DNA of 49,731 nt from Polysphondylium violaceum. Lineage: Eukaryota > Evosea > Eumycetozoa > Dictyosteliales > Dictyosteliaceae. Positions 1 to 11,194 of this stretch are shown here, piece after piece. The position numbers and the translations under genes are program-made. The stretch spans positions 1-49,731 of the forward strand of contig AJWJ01000123.1 in assembly GCA_000277445.1 (NCBI GenBank). Direction: 5' to 3'. Every line of letters starts with the position of its first letter. Position 1 is the stretch's first letter. The notes beneath the pieces were generated by a model. The model made no database searches, had not been told where the DNA came from, and worked only from the letters and a program-made list of their open reading frames with translations.

Positions 1-531
1 TTACGAGCGTGGGTCTTGACGAGGGCTGGTTTTTCACCAACTTGGGTGACGGCAGCTTTGGCAGCTCTGCATTTCTTTAAAAAGTTGACGTGTTTGATTG
101 GGGTATCACGCTTTAACTTTCTACGAGCACGACAACGGAATAATTCAGCTAATTTGTCTTCCTTAAGTTCTAATAAGGTTTCTAAAGCTACACCATTGTA
201 GGAGAACTTTTTGAAGGTTCTCTTTTTGATTTGACTATAGATTTAGATAAGAAAACAACTTGTTAGTCTTTGTTTCGTTCTGGTTGTTTGTGCTGTGGTC
301 ATAAGTTTGCATAGAGATGTTGATTCGATAACAATCATCAATCAATCAACGATCAATCATTATCATTCCCTGTATATCCATCCATTCACATCAATCAACC
401 TGTTTTTTCCAGTCAATCTACATCAATCTATCAATCATCATCTATCACATCTAAACGATCATCACAACATAAACTAATAATATGTATACACATATTTATC
501 TCTTTATATATATAGACACATACTCAGCCAT
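1..531 (-). CDS. rps15: Ribosomal protein uS19 (RPS15), 5' part, cut by window start
   Basis: Cytosolic 40S ribosomal protein of the uS19 family. Exon 1 is only 8 nt (531..524, ATGGCTGA), followed by a 289-nt intron (523..235, donor GTATGT, acceptor CTATAG). Exon 2 runs from 234 off the window edge. The join gives MADQIKKRTFKKFSYNGVAL, which parallels the human RPS15 start (KKRTFRKFTYRGVDL). It continues through FRCRARRKLKRD (human LYSARQRRRLNRG) to KPALVKTHAR (human KPEVVKTHLRD). Eighty codons plus 2 nt are visible, so roughly the C-terminal 70 residues lie outside. The start is chosen because only this ATG plus a GTATGT donor restores the family's usual N-terminus. Family assignment is firm; exon 1 is inferred. 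Confidence 0.9.
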
Positions 532-946
532 TGTATAGTGAAGAATCGGAAAAGGAAGAAAAAAAGTCAAAAAAACAACTTTACAGAAGGGCGCAAGCGA
601 CGAGAGGAAAAAAAAAAATCAAAAAATTTTCTCAAAAAAAAAATTAAAAAAAAACAAATTTTCATTTTTGATCACTCATTTCAGCAAGAACGTTACTTTT
701 TTAGAGTTTGAGAAAAATATCAAAACATAATGATTTCTTTTATTCTCAAATAGGCTAATAATAGTTTAAATGGTACTAACACCTACTAGAATAGATATTC
801 GTTCAAAAACTTGCTTTAATTAAATCGTAAATATTGGTCTAGTTTCAATTGCATGCTTGATTGAGACTAGTCGATGCAGTGTATTTGTTTATAGTATATA
901 CAAAGGAAATAAATGGATATTGTTTATTATTATTATTTAATTTTAC
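532..946. other. Spacer: uS19 promoter and formin 3' flank
   Basis: No gene seen. The part next to the uS19 start (about 540-720) is rich in A runs and a G/A-rich patch, as in dictyostelid promoters. The part near 947 holds the formin 3' flank, including a minus-strand AATAAA close to the stop and an imperfect inverted repeat at 839-870. Confidence 0.5.
839..870. repeat. Imperfect inverted repeat (11-bp arms, 10-nt loop)
   Basis: Arms CTAGTTTCAAT (839-849) and ATTGAGACTAG (860-870) pair at 10 of 11 positions; the remaining pair is a G.U wobble in RNA. It lies 77-108 nt downstream of the formin stop codon, so it could be a 3' UTR hairpin. Function unknown. Confidence 0.45.
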
Positions 947-3900
947 TTATTTTTTTAAACTTGATGGTTTTAAAAGTGATTGAGATGGAGCAGTGGCGGG
1001 ACTATCACTTGGTTTAGGGGATGGTTTTGATACTGATTTAAGACCATGTTTACCATCACCTTTGAGATTATTTGCTGCGATTTGATTGACAATGGCACTG
1101 TTGAGGTTGGATGGTAATCTTCTGTCTTTGAATAATTGACCTGAACGAATATGGGATGTGAGATCACCCAAACCACCCTTTTCTGGATCTTCATATTCCA
1201 CGTTTTCTTCGGCTTCTTGTTTCTTCAAGTAGGCTTGGTATTCGACGTTTGCCTTTTCCAAGTCTTCTAAAAAGTTGTTAAACATGGAAAAGAATACATC
1301 TGGTGGTGTGAGTTTAGAGTCGCCAAAGTAGGTAGTTACTTGTTCATAGAGCTTGTTCATTTCATCAATCTCTTTTTCCAATCTAGCATATTCAACCTTT
1401 ACCTTTTGTTGGAATTCAATAATGGTGGCTACAAATTTATCAGTAGTGGCAGAGGGAGTGCCAGATTCATTCTTTGAGGGTAAAACATATTCCTTTTCAA
1501 TTAAATCAATTGATTTCTTGATCTCTGCAGAGTCAGTGACAATGTTGTTAAATGACACCTCGGAGGCGTGTTCTAAATGAAGGAGTTCTGCACCAAAGTT
1601 CCAAATATCTGATGATTTTTCATTGATGGTCTTTGCAAGGAAATGGAGTAATGAAAGTTTGCCATCATTGCTTTTGGCGTCTCTCAACTTGCTCAATGTC
1701 TCTAATTTGAAACCAAAAGCACCACCTCTGGTGGTGGAACCATTTACATAATTACCAAGGGCGAGAATGTATTTGAGTATATCATGAAGTTTCTTGCTAG
1801 ATTTAATTTCGAGTGAGGCTTGTTTGACTGCTTTGATATCTGGTTTGATGTCCTCGACAAGAGAGTTGTATTTGAGTTTGAAAATATAGGATTTGAGACG
1901 AGACTCGAGTTTTGGAATATCCATAACGGCCAACATGTATTGTTCGGCAGGACCGAGACCAGAGGTATCTCCACCATTGGCGGCACTGTACTCTTTGATG
2001 GCATCGATATCTTCTTTGCTTGGCACAAATTGACAGAGATATTGTGCGCTTTCAAGGGTGAGTTGTCTTTCGTCCATGTTTTGTTGAATCTTTTTCAACT
2101 CTGTGGCACCAATCTTGAAATGTTGCAACATGATGGCACAGTTGTTGGCCTTCTTCATATCAATGACAGTGATGACAACCTTACGAGGAGATTTAATAGT
2201 CTCGGCCTTGGGTGGTGCAATTTTGGCACTAAACAATGTTTCCAATTGATTTTTGTCAAGGCCTTGGATAATGGCATTCTCATCGACTTTATCCCAAAAT
2301 GTATTTTGAACTGCTCTCATTACGACCCAATTAAAGTTTCTCATCTTGACTGATGGTTTGATGATTGGTTTAGCTGGACCAGCCTTCTTCATACCTGGTG
2401 GAGGAGGGGGTGGAGGAGCACCACCCATGCCTGGAGGAGGGGGAGGACCGGGTGGGGGTGGAGGTGGGGGTGGAGCACCAGACATTGATGCATCAATAGA
2501 GTCTGTAGTAGTGGTAGTTGTAGTTGTAGTGATGGTAGCTGCATCATCTGGTGTATTGTTATTATTATTATTATTATTATTATTGTTTTCATCACCAGTC
2601 ATTGGTGCAACATTGTTATTTACAGGAGTGGATAGTTCACCATTTGGAGAAGATATTGAGATTTGAGGAAGATCAGTTCCGGTGCTATTGATTCTAATGA
2701 GGTTCATGGATGGAGTGGCGCCACCATTCTTGTAGGCTTCAATTTCTTGTTTTAGTTTCTCAATTTCATTCTTGAGAGAGGCAGTGTCTTGTTGACTATT
2801 GCCAAGAGACTCGGTACTGCCACCCAATTTGACTTGACTCATGAGTTGAGCAATCATTTTATTCTTTTCCTCTCTTTCACTTACCCATTTATTGATATCC
2901 TGACCTCCGCCCAAAGTATTGAGTTGACGAAGTAAATGATCAATGGTCTTTTGTTTCTCTTCATTGTCTTTTTTCAATTTTAATTTATCATACTCTTTTC
3001 CAGATTGAACAGAGCCAAGAGATGGAGACGAGGAGGGAGACTTTGATTTACCAAATGAAAACAAACCACCTTTCTTTACCTCTGGGAAATGTAGATTGAT
3101 TGTATTGATATCTACATCTGGATGAATGGCTAATTCCTCCTCTAGCTGATGAGCCAATGTGGTGTATAATTTCCATACACCGAGACCTAATGAAGAAGAA
3201 GCCATTCTTTGGAAATGTGAAAGTAAGGCAATTAGATCCTGTTGACTTGGTGTGCCTGTTACACGTGAATAGATTTGAGAAAATAGCTCATCACCACTGA
3301 TTTGACCGCCCTGAGTAGCATTCAATTGTTCATCAGTTGCCAACTCCTCTTCAAAAACATCCAATTGTGTGATGAGACCACGTTCATCTTCATAGGCTGA
3401 TCTGAGGGTTTCAATATATTTGAGAATCTTTAAATTTAAAAATGCCTTTCTAATTTCAATACGAGATGCTACATCACTTGGTGCAGAAATAATACAATTG
3501 ATAAACGACATACAAGTGATCAAGTATTCCTTATTGGTTTCAGTCTTTAAAGATTGAATTAAAGTTGAGTATCTATGATCTTCTTTTTTAACTTCTTTAA
3601 AATAAATCATTGATGTTAAAATTGTTCTATAGGGTAGTTTTAAACAATGTTAATATTAATAATAGTGGTGGTAATTGTGTAATCCATATATGCATGTATT
3701 TACCCATGTCCTCTATCAGTAACTGCTATGGCAGCCATCATTTCTAAAACCAAAGTTTTAACTTTAATCAATTGAGATTCAAGACACAAGACAACCAAGT
3801 TTGTTGCCTTGGGATAGGATGAAATGAAGTCCATACCAATTTTAATCTTCATCAATGCAGCCAAACATCTGAGAATTTCCCATTCAAGAATAGCCAAGTC

Positions 3901-4383
3901 CTTACGTTTCTTTTTTCTACTTTCAATCTTTTCCAAAATATTCAACAAAGGTTGTACACCGTCGTTATCGAGAAAACTTTGAATCCAATTTCTGTCGGCA
4001 GTGTACAGATGCACACGCAGTGATTTGATGATATCCACTGTGATCACTTTACTGTTTCCAATGGATTGAATGACAGATTTGACATCGGCAAATGTGTTCT
4101 TTAGTGATGCAGCGACATTACTACTACTACCGGAATGCTTGATTCTCACAGACTTGTAGATGTCTGTCTTGTGTTGTTCAATAAGTATCTTCTTGTAGGC
4201 CGGCTCCAACTGAAGCATTTGTTTTCGTTTCTCAGGATCTTCGATAGCCAATTTATGCAATAATTCTTCAAACTCTTTGTCAAGATTGGGTGGTTCAGTG
4301 CTGCTGCCATTGTTGGTGTTGTTTGCCACCGTTGATGGAATGCATTCCACTGAACTTGATGGTGTCAAATCATATGACGACAT
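947..4383 (-). CDS. Diaphanous-related formin (GBD/FH3-FH1-FH2-DAD)
   Basis: Actin nucleator/elongator working at the cell cortex under Rho/Rac control. Exons 4383..3704 and 3626..947 with a 77-nt intron (GTAAAT...CTATAG) give 1119 aa. The N-terminal ~430 residues form an armadillo-like GTPase-binding/FH3 region. The join reads TDRGHG-TILTSMIYFKEVKK, a typical FH3 stretch. A coiled coil follows, then a poly-Asn/Thr linker. The FH1 has three proline runs around residues 607-640. The FH2 spans about 645-1035 and includes the GNYVNGSTTRGGAFGFKLETL hallmark region. A DAD-like autoinhibitory tail follows near 1043-1062 (GDLTSHIRSGQLFKDRR). The layout and length (1087 aa for D. discoideum ForH/dDia2) suggest a ForH-type formin, but I cannot separate it from other dictyostelid formins, so I give no symbol. 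Confidence 0.93.
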
Positions 4384-4896
4384 TCCTAATTAATCGATTG
4401 TGTGCACTTTTTTTCCTATTACTTTTTTTTTCTGTTACTATAAAAGTATTTTTTATTTTTTTTTTTGTCTATAACTTTTATTATTATGATTACTGCTATC
4501 TATAGTGAGTTTTATGCATAATAACAATAAACCTCCCAAGAGTGCTGCAAAAAATAAATTAAAAATGTGTGTGGTGGGGGATGATGTTTTTGATGTCTTT
4601 TTTTTTTTTATTTTTTTTTTTTTGTATTTTTTTTTGATTTTTATTTTTTTACATTTATTTTTGATATCTTGATCAAATCTAATCACATTGGCTTTGGTGT
4701 GGCATGCACACTTTCACGGAGCGAGCAATTTGCAAATCCTTGAAATGTCGTTTACAAATTTGTGTTTTTTCATTTTATATGTTTGTCGTTTCTCTTTGGA
4801 ACAGGAACAATGAGCAACAACAATATGCGTGACACAACAATCAAACAAATAGGCATATATACTACGTGGAGATTTATTATATTTTACTTATTTTTT
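4384..4896. other. Spacer: formin promoter and SRPRB 3' flank
   Basis: No gene seen. It contains long T tracts at about 4416-4465 and 4599-4650, the usual homopolymer setting just upstream of dictyostelid start codons, and a more mixed stretch at about 4690-4860. Confidence 0.5.
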
Positions 4897-5928
4897 TTAC
4901 AAATGTTTTGAAATGAATTGGTGAATGTCTGTTAATTCATCGTTTTTATCAATGACAGAACCTGAGCTAAATAAAACTTCATAGGGTAAATGATCAAATT
5001 GAAAAGCGGTACCTTCAACACCTAAATAAATTTCTTTCTTTTCTTCATCACTGCCCAAAACAATTGGTGTGGCACCTCTGGTCTTTCTTAAATCATCCAA
5101 ATCTCTTTCCAATAGACTACTGATGGTTTCTTTATCTGTCGATCCATCATTTTCTATTTTATTACAAAATATCATCACTGGAATATGCTTTTCAAACACT
5201 GCTTGACTGGTTAAAACATCATAAAGATTTCTATTATTATTGTTGATGATGATTATTAAGTATTAGAGATTATGGTTGATTGTAGATATCAAATTAAAAT
5301 GAATACAAACTGAGCTTCAAGAGTAGAGTTGTCAAGAAAAGTGGATGCATCCAATACATATACAATAACACCGGCATTTGATAAAATGGTTGGAAGTGAT
5401 GCTCTGGTTTTTTCATTGCCTGGTGCATCAATTAAAGGTAATTTCTTTTTAGAGTCAGTTTCATAGGTACCTTTGTTGATATTGATGCTTGTGAGTGTAT
5501 TGATTTCAGTGGTGTTTTTTGAAAGTTTAAAGAATAATAAAGTTTTTCCTGCACCTGTCAAACCTGTAAGAACTACTTGATTTCCCTTCTTTTTAGGTTT
5601 ACCTGTACTTGATGATGATGATGAAGAAGAAGAAGATGATGAGGAGGAAGATGGACCAACTATATATTACAGTGTACACAGTCAGTATTAATATAATTAT
5701 ACATGATATAAAGAATATACGCGAGTATCGTACACGCTATCTATCAAACATACGGGATGAAAGAACAAAAAGAACAAAGACAGTGAAAAGAGCAATTAAA
5801 ATATAATCTGTAGAGACTGGTAAATTAAAAGGTTTGAGAATATCATCGACTCTGTGATAATATGTCTTTATAATATCTGACAATTGAGATGGTAATAGTC
5901 CATCTACTTTGGTGTATATTTTATCCAT
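4897..5928 (-). CDS. srprb: Signal recognition particle receptor subunit beta
   Basis: Membrane-anchored small GTPase of the ER that docks SRP receptor alpha during co-translational import. Three exons, 5928..5754, 5659..5311 and 5230..4897, with introns of 94 nt (GTATGT...TATAG) and 80 nt (GTTTGT...AATAG), give 285 aa. A single membrane segment lies near residues 40-57 (ILIALFTVFVLFVLSS). A serine-rich linker and a KPKKKGNQ basic patch follow. The P-loop GLTGAGKT is near residues 91-98. The G3-like DAPGNEKTR, with RASLP after it, is the SRPRB signature. The G4 motif reads CNKIE where NKxD is usual. The readthrough stops in exons 1 and 2 vanish once the introns are removed. Family call is firm. 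Confidence 0.9.
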
Positions 5929-6431
5929 AATGTTATTCTATTTATATATATAAATGCACAGGTGTTAATTTATCGGTTTATAAATATAAATAATGCAAAA
6001 AAAACTATACAAATTGAACCACCTCATTTTTTTTTGCAAATTTTTGATGTTTTTGGTCAAACTAAAAAAATGAGAAATTTGAAGTTCAAAATTCGGTATT
6101 GGTCAAACTTCTTTGATTGTATTTATTATTGTTTATCTATTATTTTAATTATCTCATAATAGGTTCAAGTTTACCAACCCAAATCAATAAACAAGATTTT
6201 GCAAGAAATCTATATAGATCATTTATCGGTAACAAGCCCTTTTATGAGAAAATTTTAGGAAAAAAAAATGAAAATCCGATTTTGAAAAGATTCGTTCTCA
6301 CTTGAAATTCAATCCAAATAGTTTAGATTTTCATTAAATTAAATAACAACAATTAATAATAATAATAATAATGTATATAGAGTATTAAGGATAGAGTGCA
6401 AATAATATTAGATACCAATAAAACAACAACA
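5929..6431. other. Spacer between divergent SRPRB and DUF4326 genes
   Basis: A bidirectional promoter region of about 500 bp. There are A/T runs around 5995-6070 and an AAT-repeat stretch just before the plus-strand ATG. Short open frames at 5962-6305 show no recognisable domain. Confidence 0.45.
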
Positions 6432-7133
6432 ATGTATAGTAAAAAACAAACCCCATCATACAATTATTCAAATAATAAATCAACATCAACAACATCAACA
6501 ACAACAACAATAAAGAGTCATCATCATGATAAGGAGCCAATAGAAAACACAAAACCAATTACACCAAGTGGTGTTTATTTATACAATGAAGATTATACAC
6601 ATTTTTGTGTAAATTGCAAAACTAGTAAAGACTACGACGTATACGTCGGCAGAAAGAACCCTACCATAAAGAGTACAGTATCCACAAAATGGGGTAATCC
6701 TTTCAAGGTAGGTCCAGACGGTGATAGAAATGCTGTGATGAAGAAATACAGAGATTGGATATTTTCACCAGCTCAAGATGATCTCTTCCAATGTGCTAAA
6801 ACAGAGCTAAAAGGTAAAATATTGGCTTGTTGGTGTAAACCATATAATTGTCATTCTTTTATTTTAGCAGAGATTGCAAATTCATCCATATCAAATAAAT
6901 CACCTGTTGTTGATGTCCAAGTTGCTTCTTCCTCTCCTTCTACATCTACAACTACAACAACAACAAGTACTGCTTCAACATCACCATCTGTAAAACCACC
7001 AACTCCAACCATGGCACAACTATTACAATCACAACCAAAAACCAATAATATCATTGTCGCCAAACCATCACCAGTTATTGAAAGTGACAATGATTTCCCA
7101 ATATTAGGCAAAATGATCACTAAAAAGAAATAA
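6432..7133 (+). CDS. DUF4326-domain protein
   Basis: Single-exon gene of 233 aa. I start at ATG 6432; the in-frame GTG at 6396 is not a plausible eukaryotic start. The N-terminus (about 60 residues) is Ser/Thr/Asn-rich low complexity. The core, about residues 68-150, carries DVYVGRKN, KWGNPFKVG, a YRDWI helix and KILACWCKPYNCHSFILAEI. This is the GNPF...CWC.P..CH.D.LA pattern of DUF4326, a family best known from bacteria and phages. The paired Cys and the His of CWC-x4-CH are intact. A Ser/Thr-rich tail ends in DNDFPILGKMITKKK. Biochemical function of the family is not known to me. The gene is convergent with the FHA-kinase gene (133 bp between stops). Confidence 0.8.
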   Translation: MYSKKQTPSYNYSNNKSTSTTSTTTTIKSHHHDKEPIENTKPITPSGVYLYNEDYTHFCVNCKTSKDYDVYVGRKNPTIKSTVSTKWGNPFKVGPDGDRNAVMKKYRDWIFSPAQDDLFQCAKTELKGKILACWCKPYNCHSFILAEIANSSISNKSPVVDVQVASSSPSTSTTTTTTSTASTSPSVKPPTPTMAQLLQSQPKTNNIIVAKPSPVIESDNDFPILGKMITKKK

Positions 7134-7266
7134 AAAAGATGTCTGTCAAATGACTAACCGTTGATGTTTTCAGGTCCTTAAAATTTTATAAAAAGATAAG
7201 AGTATCTCACTCAATCTTTTGTTTATCATTTATTATCATATTTATTATTAATTATATATGCTGAAC

Positions 7267-9290
7267 TCAACTTTTTAGTTTCTTTGGGGGATTACTTTTA
7301 CTATTACTACTACTACTATTACCACTATTACTATTATTTATAGTTTTTGATAAATCTGGTTGATGATCATTTGTATCTTTTCTTTTTTTGGTCTCTGGTT
7401 CGGTATCTACATTACTTGGATTATTTACAGGTTGTTTCGAATTTGATTGTTTTTCTTGTAAAAATTTGGAAAATAAAGTATTATTGTGACTATTATTATT
7501 ATTACAAACATTGTTATTGATATTATTATTATGATTATTATTATTATTTGAAAATTGTAAAGTTGGTTTTCCTTTACTGCTACTGCTTGTTGGACTATTC
7601 GTTGATTCAAATTGTAACATGCCTCTCTTACCAGATGGACTATTATTCGTAACCGTACTACTACTACTACTATTATTACTGTTATTTAATGCTAATGGAA
7701 TATTTCTATTTTTAACATCAACTGGTAATTGAACTACATGATGTTGAGTGTGATAGGGAGCTTTAATTGGTGATGAAACTACAGTTGCATTTCTATAAAG
7801 TTCTGGTTCCTACATTCATTAATAAAAAAAATATTGATTAATATCTCTGTCTAAATACCATAGATGATCAAGTAAATAAATAAATAATTACAATTGTAAA
7901 CCAAGGATGAATTAACGAATCTTTGGCAGATATTCTTTTGGTTGGATCAACATTTAATAATTTTGAAATTAAATCTTTGGCATTACTTGTAACAGTGGTC
8001 CAAACTGGAAAATCAAAAGAATATAATCCTTTATCAATTTGTAAATGAAAGTTTTGTTTTTTCTCAATATCAAATGGTGGTCTACCCGATAGTCTATAGA
8101 TGGGAAATGAAATAGATACATTAAATATTAATACGACGAGTAAAAATAACTTTTATATTTACACTATTATATTTATACACATACAATATATATAATATAC
8201 AACCCAATGACCATGCATCAACTTCTTTACCATAGCCAGCATTACCATTGCCATCATGATAAAGACAATTTTTTATAATTTCAGGAGCAACATATAATGG
8301 AGTACCACACAATGTAGTTGCAATTTCTTTTTCACCAATGATCTTTGCCAAGCCAAAATCAGTGATTTTAATAATACTCTCGCCATTGTTTAGCTTATCG
8401 ACTAGAATATTCTCTGGTTTAAGATCTCTGTGAGTGATATTTAATTGATGTAGATAAGAGACTGCTTCGAGGATTTGCTTAAATACAATCTTTGCCTCGG
8501 GTTCACTGTATCTACCTTTTGCTTTAATGTGATCAAACAACTCGCCACCAGTGGCCAACTCGAGCACAATGTAGAGGTAACGCTCGGTATCAAAGATCTC
8601 AATGATAGAGATGATGTTGGGATGCTTGATTTGCTTGAGGATGCTAATCTCGCTCTGTGTTTGATTCTTGTTTTTCGACGTGTTCCAGTACTTTTTCTTA
8701 TCGATAATCTTTACTGCGTACGAGTCACCCGTGTCTCGCTTGATGCACTTTTTGACGACGCTAAAGTTGCCCGTGCCCAAGATGTGTTGAATGATATAGT
8801 GTTTCTTGATTTCGGTGTCTTCCTGATCTTGATCGGCACTCAGTAGATCCTGAAATATAAACGAGAGCACCGTGTTTATCTTTGCCGACGTGAATGAGAC
8901 CATGTCACCGTTTTGCAAAAGTGTTGTCTTGTCTTTGCCCAACGGAATGCCTTTGATAAAGGTGCCATTAGTGCTGAAATCAGTGACATAGACTGCCGTC
9001 TGTTTGGGTGTCACCTCTCTATATATCTTGCAATGAATTCCACTGACGGTGATGTCGGTGAATACGACCTGACATCTTTTACGATTTCTCCCAAACAAAA
9101 TCTCTTGATCGACTAGGTCCAAACTCGGTGAATCTGGATGAAACGATACCAACCGACCCCACACAACTACCTTTTTCTTTTCCTCATTGCCTCTATTGTT
9201 GTTGCTATTGTTGTTGTTATCTTCCTCCTCCTCTATAATTTCATCTTGGGGTTGTGTACTGATTATAGGTATAGGATTATCAATATTCAT
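7267..9290 (-). CDS. FHA-domain Ser/Thr protein kinase (CHK2/RAD53-like)
   Basis: Three exons, 9290..8185, 8093..7892 and 7809..7267, with introns of 91 and 82 nt (donors GTATGT, GTAATT), give 616 aa. The start is ATG 9290; the longer open frame upstream begins with TTG and is discarded. An acidic/Asn N-tail precedes the FHA domain (about 60-150) with FGRN at 66-69, SGIHCKI and the TDFSTNGTF loop. This domain should read phospho-threonine on partners. The kinase domain (about 164-432) has GTGNFSVV, Lys194, Glu214, HRDLKPEN at 287-294, DFG at 311-313 and CGTPLYVAPE. The exon 1/2 join gives CILYILLSGRPPF, the expected subdomain IX-X text. The C-tail is Asn/Ser-rich and ends in PPKKLKS, a possible nuclear signal. 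It matches the dictyostelid fhkA-E group; the exact member is unclear. The N-terminal half uses GC-richer codons than the C-terminal half. Confidence 0.93.
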
Positions 9291-9664
9291 TATAGAATAT
9301 ATATTGAGATATACTGATGAGACTGTACAAGATATCAACCTAAATATTATTGATCTCGATCTATTTGGTGTGTTATGATATATACAGATAATATAAAGGA
9401 TATATAAAAACTATTGCACAATTTTAGCAAAAAAATTTATAAAAAAAAGGGGGTATTTCATTATATATGTTTATATCGTGTGTGCATAAAACAAGCAGTG
9501 AGGGATGGGGCGAAAAAAAAAAATTAATTTTTAAAAAAAAAAAAAAAAAAAAAACAAAATATTTGAGGTATTTAATCAAAGGCATTTGGTCCGTTTCCAA
9601 AGTACATTTGAATGTGATCATTTTTAGTTGAAAGGAGAGTTTAGCAAACTACACCTCAACAAAT

Positions 9665-9751
9665 ATGATAATTAATTCAGTGATAATTATAATGGTGGTG
9701 TGTATTTTTACTACACTTGCAATTACAATGAAAAAGATCATGCGTAAATAG
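9665..9751 (+). CDS. Possible micropeptide: one membrane segment plus basic tail
   Basis: A 28-codon open frame starting with ATG in the context AAATATG. It has a hydrophobic segment (VIIIMVVCIFTTLAI) followed by TMKKIMRK and a stop. The composition resembles a tiny single-pass membrane protein, but AT-rich DNA produces such frames by chance. I see no supporting neighbour. Listed as a candidate only. Confidence 0.15.
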   Translation: MIINSVIIIMVVCIFTTLAITMKKIMRK

Positions 9752-11134
9752 GATATAGTGAAAAATATTGTTTTTTATCACATCATCATCAGCAACAACA
9801 ACAACAATAACAACAATAATAATAACAACTGATTCCACCAAATTACATAATATAAAAACATCATCACATTTATTTATATTTAATTATTATTATTGAGATA
9901 TGTGTGTGTGAATATGAGTTTTAATTCGTTCTCACAGCACAACTCTATTGGTTAATTGTTTTAAAAAGTTTGTTTAAAGATGTTATATATTAATCTCTTG
10001 TTTTAGGTGAATTTGTACGCCATCCATCCCTATCGTATAAAGATCTATAGAGTGATAGATAGCAATAGTGAACGATATCTATACTCCTGCCTATCCAATG
10101 AGAGTTGTTAGTTTACATTCTCGTTTATCATCATATATGATAGAGATCTATTTAATCCTCTTTCCCACTCACCGTATTTGTAGTTTTTTTAAATTCTTTT
10201 ATCATTCTCTCAACACACGCACTCTCACACCACACACCCACACTATTTTTATTTGATGCAAGTTCCAGTTTTACTCGCAAGTGTATGTTTGGCGCCCAAA
10301 AAAGAATTCCATTCATAGCTCTCCATTATTATTCTGTATTTGTATATTTGTGAACCCACCCACATTTATTGGGCATTGTGAATTAATGAAATTTTATTCT
10401 TAAGCTCAAACCCATCCATTTAATTTATATGTAAGCCTCTTACAAAACACATTCACATACCAGAGTAGGTGTTCTCACATAATCCTCATAAACAAAACAA
10501 AAACACACTATACCACCATTTATAACCACACACACTTATTTTACAAAAATGGGTAAATAAGGTGGTGGAGGGTATGATTATTTATTGTGTATATCTGTTT
10601 TGATCACAAAATAATAAATAATAATAAATAATAATATAAATAATAAAAGATAATGGTAAGTGGTACTAATAATAAAAATAAAAATAAAAATAAATATAAA
10701 AATATTCACTCTGTTTAATCAAGATTTGTCGATAATATCCGTGATAATCAAAAAACAAATATCCTCATTCAAATACTTTTGTTCATATATAGTTTGTATG
10801 TACTTTTTACCCCATTTTCCTCTTTGAATTTTGTTTTTTAACTGAATATGGTGTTGTAAATGTTGTAGTTATTGATTAAATAAAAATTTTATTATCTCTC
10901 ACAAACAAAACACACACGCACACACCCATACATGTCATCACTATAGAACATTTGATATCACCACCCACTTGCTTCCAAAACTTTTTTTTCCTCTATATCT
11001 AAACTTTTTTTTTTGTTTAAATATATAATTTATATTTTATTTATTTATTTATTTCTATATATATATATATTTATAATATATTTGACAATTATTTTTTTTT
11101 AACAAATTTATATATCATAGAAAAAACCAACACA

Positions 11135-11159
11135 CACACAATAATAATATTATTGTGTG
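11135..11159. repeat. Perfect hairpin just upstream of a start codon
   Basis: Arms CACACAATAAT (11135-11145) and ATTATTGTGTG (11149-11159) with loop AAT. The hairpin ends 35 bp before ATG 11195, so it is in the 5' UTR or core promoter of the secreted-protein gene. Confidence 0.6.
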
Positions 11160-11194
11160 ATAGAGATTAGTAAAGATATACATACGCACCAACA

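Larger units (their letters stand above)
9291..11194. other. 1.9-kb spacer between divergent genes
   Basis: No conserved gene seen. It holds an A19-type run at about 9536-9554, CA-rich motifs (about 10200-10240 and 10480-10530), AAT and AAAAT microsatellites (about 10606-10700) and a TATA/ATTT repeat stretch before 11060. A tiny open frame at 9665-9751 and a hairpin at 11135-11159 are listed separately. Confidence 0.5.

Noticed and set aside
2346-2666. Plus-strand Gly/Val-rich frame
   Set aside because: It is the antisense of the formin proline-rich FH1 and poly-Asn/Thr linker.
6396-6431. Upstream in-frame GTG start for the DUF4326 gene
   Set aside because: Eukaryotic nuclear genes do not normally start at GTG; ATG 6432 is in frame, in an A-rich leader.
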